Of a stretch of DNA of 64,000 nucleotides, positions 53,438-63,039 are shown piece by piece. The position numbers and the translations under genes are program-made. Position 1 is the first letter of the stretch. Every line of letters starts with the position of its first letter. Source of the DNA: Paracidovorax wautersii (GTDB lineage: Bacteria > Pseudomonadota > Gammaproteobacteria > Burkholderiales > Burkholderiaceae_C); contig NZ_FONX01000012.1 of the NCBI RefSeq assembly GCF_900113035.1, forward strand, positions 1-64,000. Reading direction: 5' to 3'. The notes under the pieces are model-generated. The model worked only from the letters and a program-made list of their open reading frames with translations. It searched no databases and was not told where the DNA came from.

Positions 53438-55065
53438 CGCAGCGCTCGCCCGAAGGCGGCGGCCCATCCATCCTGGCCCTCTGCCTGGGATGGGTGCGCC
53501 GATGGGCGGCAGCGCCCGTCCTGCTTGCGCTCGTTGCTCTCCATCCGATAGCGTTCGCGCAGACCATCCGCATCGCCGACCAGGGCGATGCGCTGTCGAT
53601 GGACCCGCATTCCCTCGACGAGGCGCTGCAGCTCAGCCTGCTGGGCAACGTCTACGAGCCGCTGGTGGGCCGCAACAAGGACCTGAGCCTGGCACCGGCC
53701 CTCGCCAAGGCCTGGCGGCAGACGGCGCCCACCGTCTGGCGCTTCGAGCTGCGCCAAGGCGTGCGCTTCCACGACGGATCGGCCTTCACGGCGGACGATG
53801 TGGTGTTCTCGCTGGAGCGCGCGCAGATGGCCGGCTCGGGCATGAAGAGCTATGTCGGCTCCATCAAGCAGGTGCGCAAGATCGACGAATACACGGTGGA
53901 GATCGAGACGGCCATGCCCTATCCGATCCTGCCCGAAGTGCTCACCACCGTGTACATGATGAGCCGCCCGTGGTGCGAGGCACAGGGCGTGCTGGCGCCC
54001 TCCGATGCGCGCAGCGCAGGCACCAGCGGGCGCACCCTCATGCGGGCCAACGGCACCGGCCCGTTCCGCCTGGGTGAACGCCTGCCGGGCGTGCGCACGG
54101 TCTTCGTGCGCAATGCCGGCTATTGGGCGCCCATCGAAAGCAATGCCGCCGAGGTCGTCTTCACGCCCATCGCCCGCGACGCGGACCGGCTGGCGGCGCT
54201 GCTCTCGGGCCGGGTGGACGTGATGGAGCCCGTGCCGGTGGAAGAGATCGCGCGCGTCAACGCGAACCCCGGCACGCGCGCGGTCACCGGGCCGGAGCTG
54301 CGCACGATCTTCCTGGGCATGGACCAGCAGCGCAGCGAGCTGCTCTATTCCAGCGTGCGGGGCCGCAACCCGTTCAAGGACGCGCGCGTGCGCCGCGCCT
54401 TCTACCAGGCCATCGACATCGATGGCATCCGCAAGGACGTGATGCGCGGCGCCTCCAACCCCGCGGCCTGGCTGGTGGGCCCGGGCGTGAACGGCTTCCA
54501 GGCCGATGCCAAGCGGCTGCCCTACGACGTGGCCGCCGCCAAGCGCCTGATGGCGGAGGCGGGCTATGCCGAGGGTTTCGAGATCACGCTCAACTGCCCG
54601 GACGACCGCTACGTGAACGATGCGCGCATCTGCCAGGCCGTGACCTCCAACCTGTCGCGCATCCAGGTCAAGGTGCGGCTGAAGCTGGAAAGCCGGCGCA
54701 GCTATTTCCCCCGGGTGCTGCGGCGCGACACCAGCTTCTATCTGCTGGGCTGGGCGCCCTCCACCTACGATGCGGAGGATGCCCTGGGCGCCCTGGTGGC
54801 CTGCCCCGACGGCAAGGGCGCGGGCCAGTACAACCTGGGCGGCTACTGCAATCCGCGGGTGGATGCGCTGATCCGCCGCATCGCTGTGGAGACCGACAAG
54901 GCCCGCCGCGACGCGATGATCCGCGAGGCGTTCCAGATCCACGCGGAAGACGTGGGCCATCTGCCGCTGCACCAGCAGCAACTGGCCTGGGGCGTGTCCG
55001 ACAAGCTGCGCCTGGTGCAGCTGGCCGACAACAACATGCCCTTCAAGTGGATGAGCATCCAGTGA
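53434..55065 (+). CDS. Peptide ABC transporter substrate-binding protein (SBP family 5)
   Basis: 543 residues. Signal region ending PIAFAQT (about 42), then the SBP_bac_5 fold: IADQGDALSMDPHSLDEALQLSLLGNVYEPLVG and WRFELRQGVRFHDGSAFTADDVVFSLERA (about 108-136). Ends KWMSIQ. Periplasmic receptor of the operon. Convergent with the aminotransferase gene 24 bases downstream. Confidence 0.93.
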   Translation: MTQRSPEGGGPSILALCLGWVRRWAAAPVLLALVALHPIAFAQTIRIADQGDALSMDPHSLDEALQLSLLGNVYEPLVGRNKDLSLAPALAKAWRQTAPTVWRFELRQGVRFHDGSAFTADDVVFSLERAQMAGSGMKSYVGSIKQVRKIDEYTVEIETAMPYPILPEVLTTVYMMSRPWCEAQGVLAPSDARSAGTSGRTLMRANGTGPFRLGERLPGVRTVFVRNAGYWAPIESNAAEVVFTPIARDADRLAALLSGRVDVMEPVPVEEIARVNANPGTRAVTGPELRTIFLGMDQQRSELLYSSVRGRNPFKDARVRRAFYQAIDIDGIRKDVMRGASNPAAWLVGPGVNGFQADAKRLPYDVAAAKRLMAEAGYAEGFEITLNCPDDRYVNDARICQAVTSNLSRIQVKVRLKLESRRSYFPRVLRRDTSFYLLGWAPSTYDAEDALGALVACPDGKGAGQYNLGGYCNPRVDALIRRIAVETDKARRDAMIREAFQIHAEDVGHLPLHQQQLAWGVSDKLRLVQLADNNMPFKWMSIQ

Positions 55066-55089
55066 GGCGTTGCCGTCCGGCTGCCCGTT

Positions 55090-56382
55090 TCACGTGGAGA
55101 ACTCCTGCCTGAGCGCTGCCGCCAGGCGCAGCACATCGTCCTCGGTGGTGTAGATCGCCGGCGCCACGCGCACGCAGGCGCCGCTGGCGGCGCCGTTGCG
55201 GGCCACCGTCAGCACCTTGTAGCGCTCGCGCAGCAGGGTCGCCAGCGCGGCGGCCTGCTGCGGCGCGGCCTGGCCCCGCACGCGGAAGGCCGTGATGCCA
55301 CCGTTCATGCCGGGCTCGTCCGGCGTGAGCACCTCCAGCGCTGGGATGCGCCGCGCCTGCGCGACCCAGAGATCGCGCAGGTGGCGCAGCCGCGCGGCCT
55401 TGGCCGCCGTGCCGATCTGCTGGTGCAGCGCCAGGGCGGTGGGCAGGGTCAGCGCGGCCGCGAAGTTGAGCGTGCCCGTATGCACCCGCGAGGCGACGGA
55501 GCTGCGGGGATGGTCCTGGTCGCCCAGCTGCGGATCGATGTCCTGCAGCCGGTGGGCCGCGATGCGCAGGCAGCCCATGCCGACCGGCGCGCCGATCCAC
55601 TTGTGCAGGTTGAAGGCGATGAAGTCCACGCCCAGCGTGTGGGGTGCCACGTCCAGCTGGCCCCACGAATGCGCGGCGTCGAGGATCACGTCGATGCCGC
55701 GGGCGCGTGCCTGCTCGGCGATCTCCTTGACCGGAATGACCAGCCCCGTGCGGTGGCTCAGGTGGGTGAGCAGCACCAGCCTGAGCCGCGGATGCGCCGC
55801 GAAGGCGGCCGCATAGGCGTCGATGACGGCCTGGCGGGTGGCCGGCTCGGGCAGGGCGATCTTCACCACCTGCACGCCGCGCCGCTCCGCCAGCCACTGC
55901 ATGGCGTACTGGGCGGAGTCGTAGTCCAGGTCCGCGTAGAGCACCGCGTCGCCCGGCCGCAGGCGGTTGTAGTTGCTGATGAGCAGCTGCAGCGCCTCGG
56001 TCGCGCCGCGGGTGAGCGCCACTTCGTTCACGTCGAAGCCGGCCGCCGCGGCCACTGCCGCGCGGGCGGCTTGCCAGTCCGCGCCGAAGCGCGTGCGCGC
56101 ATAGGCCGTGTTCTCGCGGTTGACCTTTTCGGTCAGGCGCAGGTACTGGGCCAGCACCGGCCGGGCCATGATGCCCCAGTAGCCGTTCTCCAGGTTGGCG
56201 AGCGAGGTGTCGGTGTCGTAGAGGCCGCGCACGGCCTGCCAGAAAGCGGTGTCGGCCGCGATCGGGCCACTGCCACTGGCCGCGGGCAGCGTGAAGCCGG
56301 CATCCTGCGCCAGGCTGGGCGCGGCGATGGCTGCGCCGAAGGCGCCGAGAAAGCCCCGGCGGGGCAGGAGGGAGGGATTCAT
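55090..56382 (-). CDS. Tat-exported class V aminotransferase (isopenicillin-N-epimerase-like)
   Basis: 430 residues from the ATG at 56382; 6 more with the ATG at 56400. Starts with a twin-arginine signal, PRRGFLGAFGAAIAAPSLAQ, which suggests export of a folded PLP protein. The PLP fold has VILDAAHSWGQLDV and the Schiff-base lysine in FIAFNLHKWIGAPVG (about 240). Reverse strand inside the peptide-transport operon. The substrate is probably an amino acid or small peptide derivative, by context only. Confidence 0.88.
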   Translation of the reverse strand: MNPSLLPRRGFLGAFGAAIAAPSLAQDAGFTLPAASGSGPIAADTAFWQAVRGLYDTDTSLANLENGYWGIMARPVLAQYLRLTEKVNRENTAYARTRFGADWQAARAAVAAAAGFDVNEVALTRGATEALQLLISNYNRLRPGDAVLYADLDYDSAQYAMQWLAERRGVQVVKIALPEPATRQAVIDAYAAAFAAHPRLRLVLLTHLSHRTGLVIPVKEIAEQARARGIDVILDAAHSWGQLDVAPHTLGVDFIAFNLHKWIGAPVGMGCLRIAAHRLQDIDPQLGDQDHPRSSVASRVHTGTLNFAAALTLPTALALHQQIGTAAKAARLRHLRDLWVAQARRIPALEVLTPDEPGMNGGITAFRVRGQAAPQQAAALATLLRERYKVLTVARNGAASGACVRVAPAIYTTEDDVLRLAAALRQEFST

Positions 56383-56600
56383 GGGAAGGGATGCGGTCAT
56401 CGATCGCCGGCTGCCGGAACACGAAACGAAACCCTGCGCCGAGCCGGAAGCCGGTCTTTATGGCACAACTCGATGACACAATCGTGGAACCGCATCGGAC
56501 GGCGCGCCATGGCCGCCCGATCGGACGCCCCAGCAGCATGCAGGCCGCGAGAGCCTGCCGGTTCCGTTGGGCCAGCTGGCCCGCTCCTGAAGACTTCGCG

Positions 56601-57518
56601 ATGAAAAATCCACTCTCCCTTTGGCTCGACAGCGACGTCGCCTACAGCTTTCGCACCTCGCCCGTGGCCGTGGGCGCGGCGCTGGTGGCGCTGCTGTGCC
56701 TGTTCTGCGCCGTGTTCGCCCCGTGGGTCGCGCCGCACAACCCGTTCGACCTGACCACGCTGGAGCTGTCGGACGCGCGCCTGCCGCCCGCCTGGAACAC
56801 CGAGGGCGGCGGCAGCCTGAAGTACCTGCTGGGCACCGACGACCAGGGCCGCGACATTCTCTCGGCCGTGATCTACGGCGCGCGCATCTCGCTCATCGTG
56901 GGCTTCGCCTCGGTGGCGCTGTCGGTGGTGGTGGGCGTGGCGCTGGGCCTGCTGGCCGGCTTCAAGGGCGGCTGGATCGACGCGCTGCTGATGCGCCTGT
57001 GCGACGTGATGCTGTCCTTTCCCGCCATCCTGGTGGCGCTGCTCATCGCCGGCGTGGGGCGGGCGATGTTTCCCAACGGCGGCGAGTCGCTCGCCTTCGG
57101 CGTGCTGATCCTCTCCATCTCGCTGACCGGCTGGGTGCAGTACGCGCGCACGGTGCGCGGCTCCACGCTGGTCGAGCGCAACAAGGAATACGTGCAGGCC
57201 GCGCGGGTGACGGGCGTGTCTTCGCTGCGCATCATGCGGCGCCACGTGCTGCCCAACGTGCTCGGGCCGGTGCTGGTGCTGGCCACGATCCAGGTGGCGA
57301 CGGCCATCATCACCGAGGCGACGCTGTCCTTCCTGGGCGTGGGCGCGCCGCCCACCTCGCCGTCGCTGGGCACGCTGATCCGCATCGGCAACGACTACCT
57401 CTTTTCGGGCGAATGGTGGATCACCGTGTTCCCGGGCGCCATGCTGGTGCTGATCGCCGTCTCGGTGAACCTGCTGGGCGACTGGCTGCGCGATGCGCTC
57501 AACCCGCGCCTGCGCTGA
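56601..57518 (+). CDS. dppC: Dipeptide/oligopeptide ABC transporter permease (DppC-like)
   Basis: 305 codons. N-terminal OppC-type domain with the first span (about 20-45), LGTDDQGRDILSAVIYGARISL (about 76-97), and the EAA loop KEYVQAARVTGVSSLRIMRRHVLPN (about 195-219). Forms the channel with DppB. Separated from dppB, M20 and the binding protein by the reverse aminotransferase, and from dppD by repeat R2. Confidence 0.94.
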   Translation: MKNPLSLWLDSDVAYSFRTSPVAVGAALVALLCLFCAVFAPWVAPHNPFDLTTLELSDARLPPAWNTEGGGSLKYLLGTDDQGRDILSAVIYGARISLIVGFASVALSVVVGVALGLLAGFKGGWIDALLMRLCDVMLSFPAILVALLIAGVGRAMFPNGGESLAFGVLILSISLTGWVQYARTVRGSTLVERNKEYVQAARVTGVSSLRIMRRHVLPNVLGPVLVLATIQVATAIITEATLSFLGVGAPPTSPSLGTLIRIGNDYLFSGEWWITVFPGAMLVLIAVSVNLLGDWLRDALNPRLR

Positions 57519-57528
57519 AGATGGAGCG

Positions 57529-57646
57529 CCACCCCCTGAGCGACTTCGTCGCTTCCCCCTCCTCTCATCGCTGCGCGATGGGGATGGGGACGCCGCCCTC
57601 ACTGCGGGGCGGCCCTTGCTCGGCGGCCACTGGCCTGGGCCGTGGC
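57529..57646 (+). repeat. Dispersed repeat R2 between dppC and dppD
   Basis: Blocks CCCCCTGAGCGACTTCGTCGCTTCCCCC, TCGCTGCGCGATGGGG, GGACGCCGCCCTC, CTGCGGGGCGGCCCTTG, CTCGGCGGCCACTGGCC, listed in pieces. The same order occurs inside gspJ. GAGCGACTTCGTCGCTT is itself a hairpin (GCGAC/GTCGC). It occupies most of the 174-base dppC-dppD gap, and no gene is seen in it. Confidence 0.8.
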
Positions 57647-57692
57647 GGTTTCCGGCGCCGTGCCGGGCACATCGGATTACGGATGGATTGAT

Positions 57693-58703
57693 ATGTCTCT
57701 TCTCGAAGTACAGAACCTCGTCGTCGAATTCCCCGGCCGCCGCGGCACGCTGCGGGCGCTGGACGACATCTCCTTTTCCATCGCGCCGGGCGAGATCCTG
57801 GGCGTGGTGGGTGAATCCGGCGCGGGCAAGTCGCTCACGGGCGCTTCCATCATCGGCCTGCTGGAGCCGCCGGGGCGCATCGCCTCCGGCCGCATCCTGC
57901 TGCAGGGCGAGCGCATCGACGACCTGCCCGCGCACAAGATGCGGCAGGTGCGCGGCCGGCGCATCGGCGCCATCTTCCAGGACCCGCTCACCTCGCTGAA
58001 CCCGCTCTACACCGTGGGCCACCAGCTGGTCGAGACCATCCGCACCCACCTGCCGATGAACGCCGCCCAGGCCCGCCAGCGCGCCATCGACCTGCTCAAG
58101 GACACCGGCATTCCCGCCGCCGAGCAGCGCGTGGACCATTACCCGCACCAGTTCTCGGGCGGCATGCGCCAGCGTGTGGTGATCGCCCTGGCGCTGGCGG
58201 CCGAACCCCAGCTCATCGTGGCCGACGAGCCCACGACGGCGCTGGACGTATCCATCCAGGCGCAGATCATCCAGCTGCTCAAGAACATCTGCCGCACGCG
58301 CGGCGCGGCGGTGATGCTCATCACCCACGACATGGGCGTGATCGCCGAGACCTGCGACCGCGTGGCCGTGATGTACGCAGGCCGCATCGCCGAGATCGGG
58401 CCCGTGCACCAGGTCATCAACCAGCCGGCCCACCCCTACACCGCGGGCCTGATGGCCTCCATCCCCGACATGGCGCAGGACCGCGAGCGCCTGAACCAGA
58501 TCGACGGCGCCATGCCCCGCCTGAACGCCATTCCCCCGGGCTGCGCCTACAACCCGCGCTGCCCCAAGGCCTTCGACCGCTGCCGCACCGAACGGCCCGA
58601 CCTGCTGCCCGCCGGCGCCACCCGCGCCGCCTGCTGGCTGCACGACCCCCGTTCCGCCGCCGCCGCCGTGGCCGCCGCGGGCCTGGCAGGAGCCGACGCA
58701 TGA
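57693..58703 (+). CDS. dppD: Peptide ABC transporter ATP-binding protein (DppD-like)
   Basis: 336 residues. Walker [10 protein letters not shown]-loop [18 protein letters not shown], signature FSGGMRQR, Walker [14 protein letters not shown] and THDMGVI. C-terminal oligopeptide-type domain with [16 protein letters not shown] (cysteine cluster, iron-sulphur type in relatives). Overlaps dppF by 4 bases. Confidence 0.95.
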   Translation: MSLLEVQNLVVEFPGRRGTLRALDDISFSIAPGEILGVVGESGAGKSLTGASIIGLLEPPGRIASGRILLQGERIDDLPAHKMRQVRGRRIGAIFQDPLTSLNPLYTVGHQLVETIRTHLPMNAAQARQRAIDLLKDTGIPAAEQRVDHYPHQFSGGMRQRVVIALALAAEPQLIVADEPTTALDVSIQAQIIQLLKNICRTRGAAVMLITHDMGVIAETCDRVAVMYAGRIAEIGPVHQVINQPAHPYTAGLMASIPDMAQDRERLNQIDGAMPRLNAIPPGCAYNPRCPKAFDRCRTERPDLLPAGATRAACWLHDPRSAAAAVAAAGLAGADA

Positions 58704-59773
58704 ACCACGAAGCCCCGATGACTCCCCGCCACGCCGCCGCCGCCCCGGCCCGCCCGGGCCAGCCGCTGGTGCAGGCGCATGACCTGGCCCGCACCTTCGA
58801 CGTGTCCGCGCCCTGGCTCAACCGCGTGCTCGAACGCAAGCCGCGCACGCTGCTGCATGCGGTGGACGGCGTGAGCTTCGAGATCGAGCGCGGCAAGACG
58901 CTGGCGCTGGTCGGCGAATCGGGCTGCGGCAAGAGCACCGTCGCCCGCCTGCTGGTGGGCCTCTACGAGCCCACGCGCGGCGGCTTCACCTTCGACGGGC
59001 AGGACGCGCACGCCGCCTTCAAGGGCGGCGACGCGCGCGCCATGCGGCGCCGCATCCAGATGATTTTCCAGGACCCGTACGCCAGCCTGAATCCGCGCTG
59101 GCTGGTCGAGGACATCGTGGGCGAGCCGCTGCGCGAGCACGGCCTCATCACCGACAAGGCAGAGCTCAAGACCCGTGTGGGCGAGCTGCTGCGGTCCGTG
59201 GGCCTCTCGCCGCTGGACATGGCCAAGTACCCGCACCAGTTCTCGGGCGGGCAGCGCCAGCGCATCTCCATCGCCCGGGCGCTGGCCACCGAGCCCGAGT
59301 TCCTGGTCTGCGACGAGCCCACCTCGGCGCTGGACGTCTCCGTGCAGGCACAGGTGCTCAACATCATGAAGGACCTGCAGCGCGAGCGGCAGCTGACCTA
59401 TCTCTTCATCAGCCACAACCTGGCCGTGGTGCGCCACGTGAGCGACCAGGTCGGCGTGATGTACCTGGGCCGGCTGGTGGAGCTGGCCGACAAGCAGCAG
59501 CTCTTCGCCGCGCCGCGCCACCCCTATACGCGCATGCTGCTGGACGCCATCCCCAAGATGCACGACACCGGCCATGCCCGCACGCCCGTACAGGGCGAGG
59601 TGCCCAACCCCCTGAACCCGCCGGCCGGCTGCGCCTTCAACCCGCGCTGCCCCCACGCCAACGACCGCTGCCGCAGCGAGCGCCCCGTGCTCATCGACGA
59701 CGGCGGCACCCGCGTGGCCTGCCATGCCGTGGAAGAAGGGCGCATTCCGCGCATCGAGGCCGTGGCGGCCTGA
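58700..59773 (+). CDS. dppF: Peptide ABC transporter ATP-binding protein (DppF-like)
   Basis: 357 residues. Walker A GESGCGKST, Q-loop IFQDPYASLNPRW, signature FSGGQRQR, Walker B LVCDEPTSALDV and SHNLAVV, then the C-terminal AGCAFNPRCPHANDRC module. Heterodimer partner of DppD. Confidence 0.95.
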   Translation: MNHEAPMTPRHAAAAPARPGQPLVQAHDLARTFDVSAPWLNRVLERKPRTLLHAVDGVSFEIERGKTLALVGESGCGKSTVARLLVGLYEPTRGGFTFDGQDAHAAFKGGDARAMRRRIQMIFQDPYASLNPRWLVEDIVGEPLREHGLITDKAELKTRVGELLRSVGLSPLDMAKYPHQFSGGQRQRISIARALATEPEFLVCDEPTSALDVSVQAQVLNIMKDLQRERQLTYLFISHNLAVVRHVSDQVGVMYLGRLVELADKQQLFAAPRHPYTRMLLDAIPKMHDTGHARTPVQGEVPNPLNPPAGCAFNPRCPHANDRCRSERPVLIDDGGTRVACHAVEEGRIPRIEAVAA

Positions 59774-59774
59774 G

Positions 59775-59840
59775 CTTCAAGGGTTTTCAGGCGCAGGCGC
59801 TTGATACGCCTGCGCCTTTAGCTATTGATTTAATAGCAAT
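59775..59840 (-). repeat. Dispersed repeat R1, copy C
   Basis: Minus strand: TTGCTATTAAATCAATAGC, then the perfect 10-bp stem GGCGCAGGCG/CGCCTGCGCC around TATCAAG, then CTTGAAGC. The best-formed copy in the window. It begins next to the dppF stop. Confidence 0.85.
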
Positions 59841-59880
59841 CGGCCCGCGCTACCCATGGCGCGGGCGATCGGGCGCACAC

Positions 59881-60321
59881 TCAGTTGAGGCGGCCCTGCG
59901 CGCCGCCCACGCTGTAGCGGCCCGCGCCCAGCAGCATCACGGCCAGCGCGCCGAAGAGGTACAGGCCCTGCAGTTCCAGCGCCCAGCCGCCCTGGCTGGT
60001 GAGCGCGAACAGGTCGGCGCGATGCACCAGCGCGAAGGCCACCAGCATGTTGATGACGATGATGGCCGCGCCGGCACGCGTGAACAGGCCCGCGATCAGC
60101 AGCAGCGGCGCCAGCACTTCGCCCACCAGCACGCCATAGGCCACCACGCCCGGCACGCCGGCCTTTTCCAGCATGCCGCTGATGAAGCCCACCCCGTGCT
60201 GCAGCTTGAAGATGCCGTGCAGCAGCACGAGCACGCCGATGGCCAGGCGCAGCACGAGCTTGCCGGCATCGTCGCCCTGGGCCGCGGTGGTGGGGATGGA
60301 ACGGGTGGTGGTGGTGCTCAT
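59881..60321 (-). CDS. DoxX-family membrane protein
   Basis: 146 residues from the ATG at 60321. Four membrane spans (about 23-40, 62-82, 85-105, 115-135) and the family stretch LRLAIGVLVLLHGIFKLQHGVGFI. DoxX proteins are linked to redox and respiratory functions, but the role here is unknown. It ends just left of an R1 repeat. Confidence 0.85.
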   Translation of the reverse strand: MSTTTTRSIPTTAAQGDDAGKLVLRLAIGVLVLLHGIFKLQHGVGFISGMLEKAGVPGVVAYGVLVGEVLAPLLLIAGLFTRAGAAIIVINMLVAFALVHRADLFALTSQGGWALELQGLYLFGALAVMLLGAGRYSVGGAQGRLN

Positions 60322-60452
60322 GGAAAACCTCTCTTCTGAACGGTATGTGATGTAAGGACCAAGGCGATGCGTGCCGCGGACAGCCCCGGTGCGCTCTGCG
60401 CCCTGAGCGGTGGCCCGGCGGGCTGGCAGCCGGTGCATCGCCGGCAGCCCGC

Positions 60453-60527
60453 AGTGTGCGCAACCGGCGCCGTGCCGTCTGTGCGCTGGCGCACACGCCA
60501 GACAGCATGCGGCGATGCGTGCGCATG
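60453..60527 (+). promoter_or_regulatory. Repeated TGTGCGCA-type motifs in the doxX/nucleotidase gap
   Basis: The divergent gap 60322-60641 has no gene. It contains TGTGCGCA near 60455, the palindrome TGTGCGC-TG-GCGCACA (60480-60495) and TGCGTGCGCA near 60516. Three related half-sites in 70 bases suggest an operator, but GC-rich DNA makes such strings fairly common. Confidence 0.3.
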
Positions 60528-60641
60528 GTTTGTAGGTGGGCCGGCCGCAGCCGATTCGGCCCTGCGTCGCGGCGGGGAACTTTCATGCCGCTGTCATGCG
60601 GGCTGCCCAGCATCCGGGCCTTCGACAAAGAAGGTTGGGAG

Positions 60642-62642
60642 ATGGACATGCCTGTACACATGACAACGAACCAGAACACGGCTGCGCGCACGAGCGCGCC
60701 GGCCCTGCGCCCGCGCCCCTGGGCCGCCGGCGCGCTGGCCCTGGCCACCGCCGTGCTGGTGGCGGCCTGCGGCGGCGGATCGGATGGCGGAACCCCCACG
60801 CCCGCGCCCAACCCCACGCCGGCACCCGCCCAGGCCCAGCCGCTGGACCTGACCATCCTGCACATCAACGACCACCATTCCACGCTGGAGTCGCGCACCA
60901 AGGCGCTGCAGCTCTCCGCCGGCGGCAGCTCGGCCGTGGCGGTGTCGGTGGATGCGGGCGGCTTTCCCCGCGTGGCCGCGGCGATCGGCGAGCTGGCCGC
61001 GCAGTCGGCCAACGTGCTCAAGCTGCACGCCGGCGATGCGCTCACGGGCACGCTCTACTTCAACCGCGCGGGCGCCAACGGCGAGGCCGACGCGGCGATG
61101 ATGAACACCGTCTGCTTCGATGCCTTCACGCTCGGCAACCACGAGTTCGACAAGGGCGACAGCGGCTTGAAGGGCTTCATCGACCTGCTGCACAAGGGCA
61201 GCTGCAAGACGCCCGTGCTCAGCGCCAACGTGCGCTTCGGCGCCAGTTCGGCGCTCAACCCGTCCAAGGCCACGGACGGCGTCAACGCCTCCACCGTGGT
61301 CGAGCGCGGCGGCCAGAAGATCGGCATCGTGGGCGTGACCATCGCGGGCAAGACCAAGGCCTCTTCCAGCCCCGACCCGGACACCACCTTCGAGGACGAA
61401 GCCACCGCCGCGCAGCGCGAGATCGATCGCCTGCGCGCCCAGGGCATCAACAAGATCATCCTCATGAGCCACATCGGCTACGACAACGACCTGCAGATCG
61501 TGCCCAGGCTCTCGGGCGTCGATGTGGTGGTGGGCGCCGATTCGCACACCCTGCTGGGCCCCGACGCCCTGCGCACCACGGGCGTGGGCACGCCGGCCGG
61601 CGCCTATCCCACCCGCCTGGCCGACAAGGACGGCAAGCCCGTCTGCGTGGTGCAGGCCTGGGAATACGCCCAGGTCGTGGGCGAGCTCAAGGTGCGCTTC
61701 GACGCCAACGGCGACGTGGCCAGCTGCGCCGGCACGCCGCACGTGCTGATCGGCGACAGCTTCACCATCGGCGGCAAGGCCGCGACCGATGCGCAGCTGC
61801 AGGCGATCAAGGCCAGCGTGGCCGCCACGGGCTTCCTGCGCACCACCACGCCGCTGGCCTCGGCCGCCAGCGTGCTGCAGCCCTTCAAGGACCGCGTGTC
61901 CGTGTTCAACCAGAAGCAGGTCGCCACGGTGCCGCAGGAACTCTGCTCGCGCCGGGTGCCCGGCGGCCAGGGCACGGTGGACTACGGCCGCTCCAGCGCG
62001 GCCTGCAATGCCGAAGGCAGCGTGAGCCTGCGCGGCGGCGACATCCAGCAGCTCGTGGCCCAGGCCTATCTGGACGTGGCCAACGCCCAGTACGGAGGCG
62101 CCGACATCTCGCTGCAAAGCGGCGGCGGCGTGCGCATTCCGCTCTCGGGCACCGTCTCGGCCGCGCAGGTCATCCAGGTGCTGCCCTTCGGCAACATGCT
62201 GTTCCGCCTGGACATCACGGGCACGGAGGTCAAGTCCATGCTCGAAGACGGCCTCGAAGCCGTCTATGGCACGGGCGGCTCCACCGGCCCCTACCCGTAC
62301 ACCGGCGGCCTGCGCTTCGACGTCAACGCCTCGGCCGCCTTCGGCCAGCGCGTGAGCAACATCGAGGTGCGCGACCGCCAGAGCGGCAACTGGAGCGCGC
62401 TGGATGCCGCCAAGACCTACAAGCTCTTCGTGCTGAGCTTCAACGCCACCGGCGGCGACGGCTACAAGACCCTGGCCGCCGTGCCCGCCTCGCGCCGACT
62501 GGACATCGGCGTGCTCGATGCCGACGTGTTCTTCACCTACATCGACAAGCAGGCCAAGGATGCGACCACCGGCCTGCCGGTGCTGAATCGCCTGCCGGCC
62601 GCGCTCTACAGCACCAGGAACTTCACGCCGCCGGCGAAGTGA
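60642..62642 (+). CDS. Lipoprotein bifunctional metallophosphatase/5'-nucleotidase
   Basis: 666 residues from the ATG at 60642. A lipobox VLVAAC at about residue 42 and a Pro/Thr/Ala-rich linker. The metallophosphatase domain has LTILHINDHHSTLE, the GNHEFDKGD motif, MSHIGYDND and GADSHTLLGP. The 5_nucleotid_C domain follows (about 430-620, LQSGGGVRIPLSGTVSAAQVIQVLPFGN). Resembles UshA/NadN. Surface-anchored, so it likely salvages extracellular nucleotides or NAD. Confidence 0.93.
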   Translation: MDMPVHMTTNQNTAARTSAPALRPRPWAAGALALATAVLVAACGGGSDGGTPTPAPNPTPAPAQAQPLDLTILHINDHHSTLESRTKALQLSAGGSSAVAVSVDAGGFPRVAAAIGELAAQSANVLKLHAGDALTGTLYFNRAGANGEADAAMMNTVCFDAFTLGNHEFDKGDSGLKGFIDLLHKGSCKTPVLSANVRFGASSALNPSKATDGVNASTVVERGGQKIGIVGVTIAGKTKASSSPDPDTTFEDEATAAQREIDRLRAQGINKIILMSHIGYDNDLQIVPRLSGVDVVVGADSHTLLGPDALRTTGVGTPAGAYPTRLADKDGKPVCVVQAWEYAQVVGELKVRFDANGDVASCAGTPHVLIGDSFTIGGKAATDAQLQAIKASVAATGFLRTTTPLASAASVLQPFKDRVSVFNQKQVATVPQELCSRRVPGGQGTVDYGRSSAACNAEGSVSLRGGDIQQLVAQAYLDVANAQYGGADISLQSGGGVRIPLSGTVSAAQVIQVLPFGNMLFRLDITGTEVKSMLEDGLEAVYGTGGSTGPYPYTGGLRFDVNASAAFGQRVSNIEVRDRQSGNWSALDAAKTYKLFVLSFNATGGDGYKTLAAVPASRRLDIGVLDADVFFTYIDKQAKDATTGLPVLNRLPAALYSTRNFTPPAK

Positions 62643-62681
62643 TGGACGCCGGCACCCGCCCCAGGGCCGCCTGGGGCCTAA

Positions 62682-62949
62682 GAACGTGTTTACGATCTCG
62701 CAGGGGATCGCGTTGGAGCGCAATCGGGATGAGTGGATGCTTCGGATGCGCCGCATGGGCTCATGCCCATGCAAGCAGCCGGGGCGTTCAATCGCCCGAT
62801 TTCGCTCCAACCCGAAGGGCAGCTACGTCGGCGGGCGGTCTGCGGCGTTGCGGCGCTTGTGGATAGCCGTGCTATCCACTGCGCACCGCGCCTTGCATCC
62901 CATCCCGCCGACGTAGCTGCGCGACCCCTGGGAGATCGTAAACACGTTC
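62682..62949 (+). mobile_element. 268-bp MITE-like palindromic element, copy 2
   Basis: Same ends as copy 1 and three internal substitutions. Flanked by direct TAA duplications (62679-62681 and 62950-62952). Lies in the 397-base gap between the nucleotidase and hexR; the rest of that gap (62953-63039) is GC-rich with no gene. Same orientation as copy 1, 36.5 kb apart, so recombination between them would delete the intervening DNA. Confidence 0.88.
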
Positions 62950-63039
62950 TAAGGCAGGCCTGCTGCGGCCTCGGCAGGTAATGGGTGCTGCAGCCCGGGC
63001 GCGGGGGGGCTGGCGGGCCCTTCTCGCACCGGTAGCGGA

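Noticed and set aside
60456-60641. Upstream extension of the nucleotidase gene
   Set aside because: No signal-peptide character; the ATG at 60642 has a ribosome site and gives a normal lipoprotein signal.
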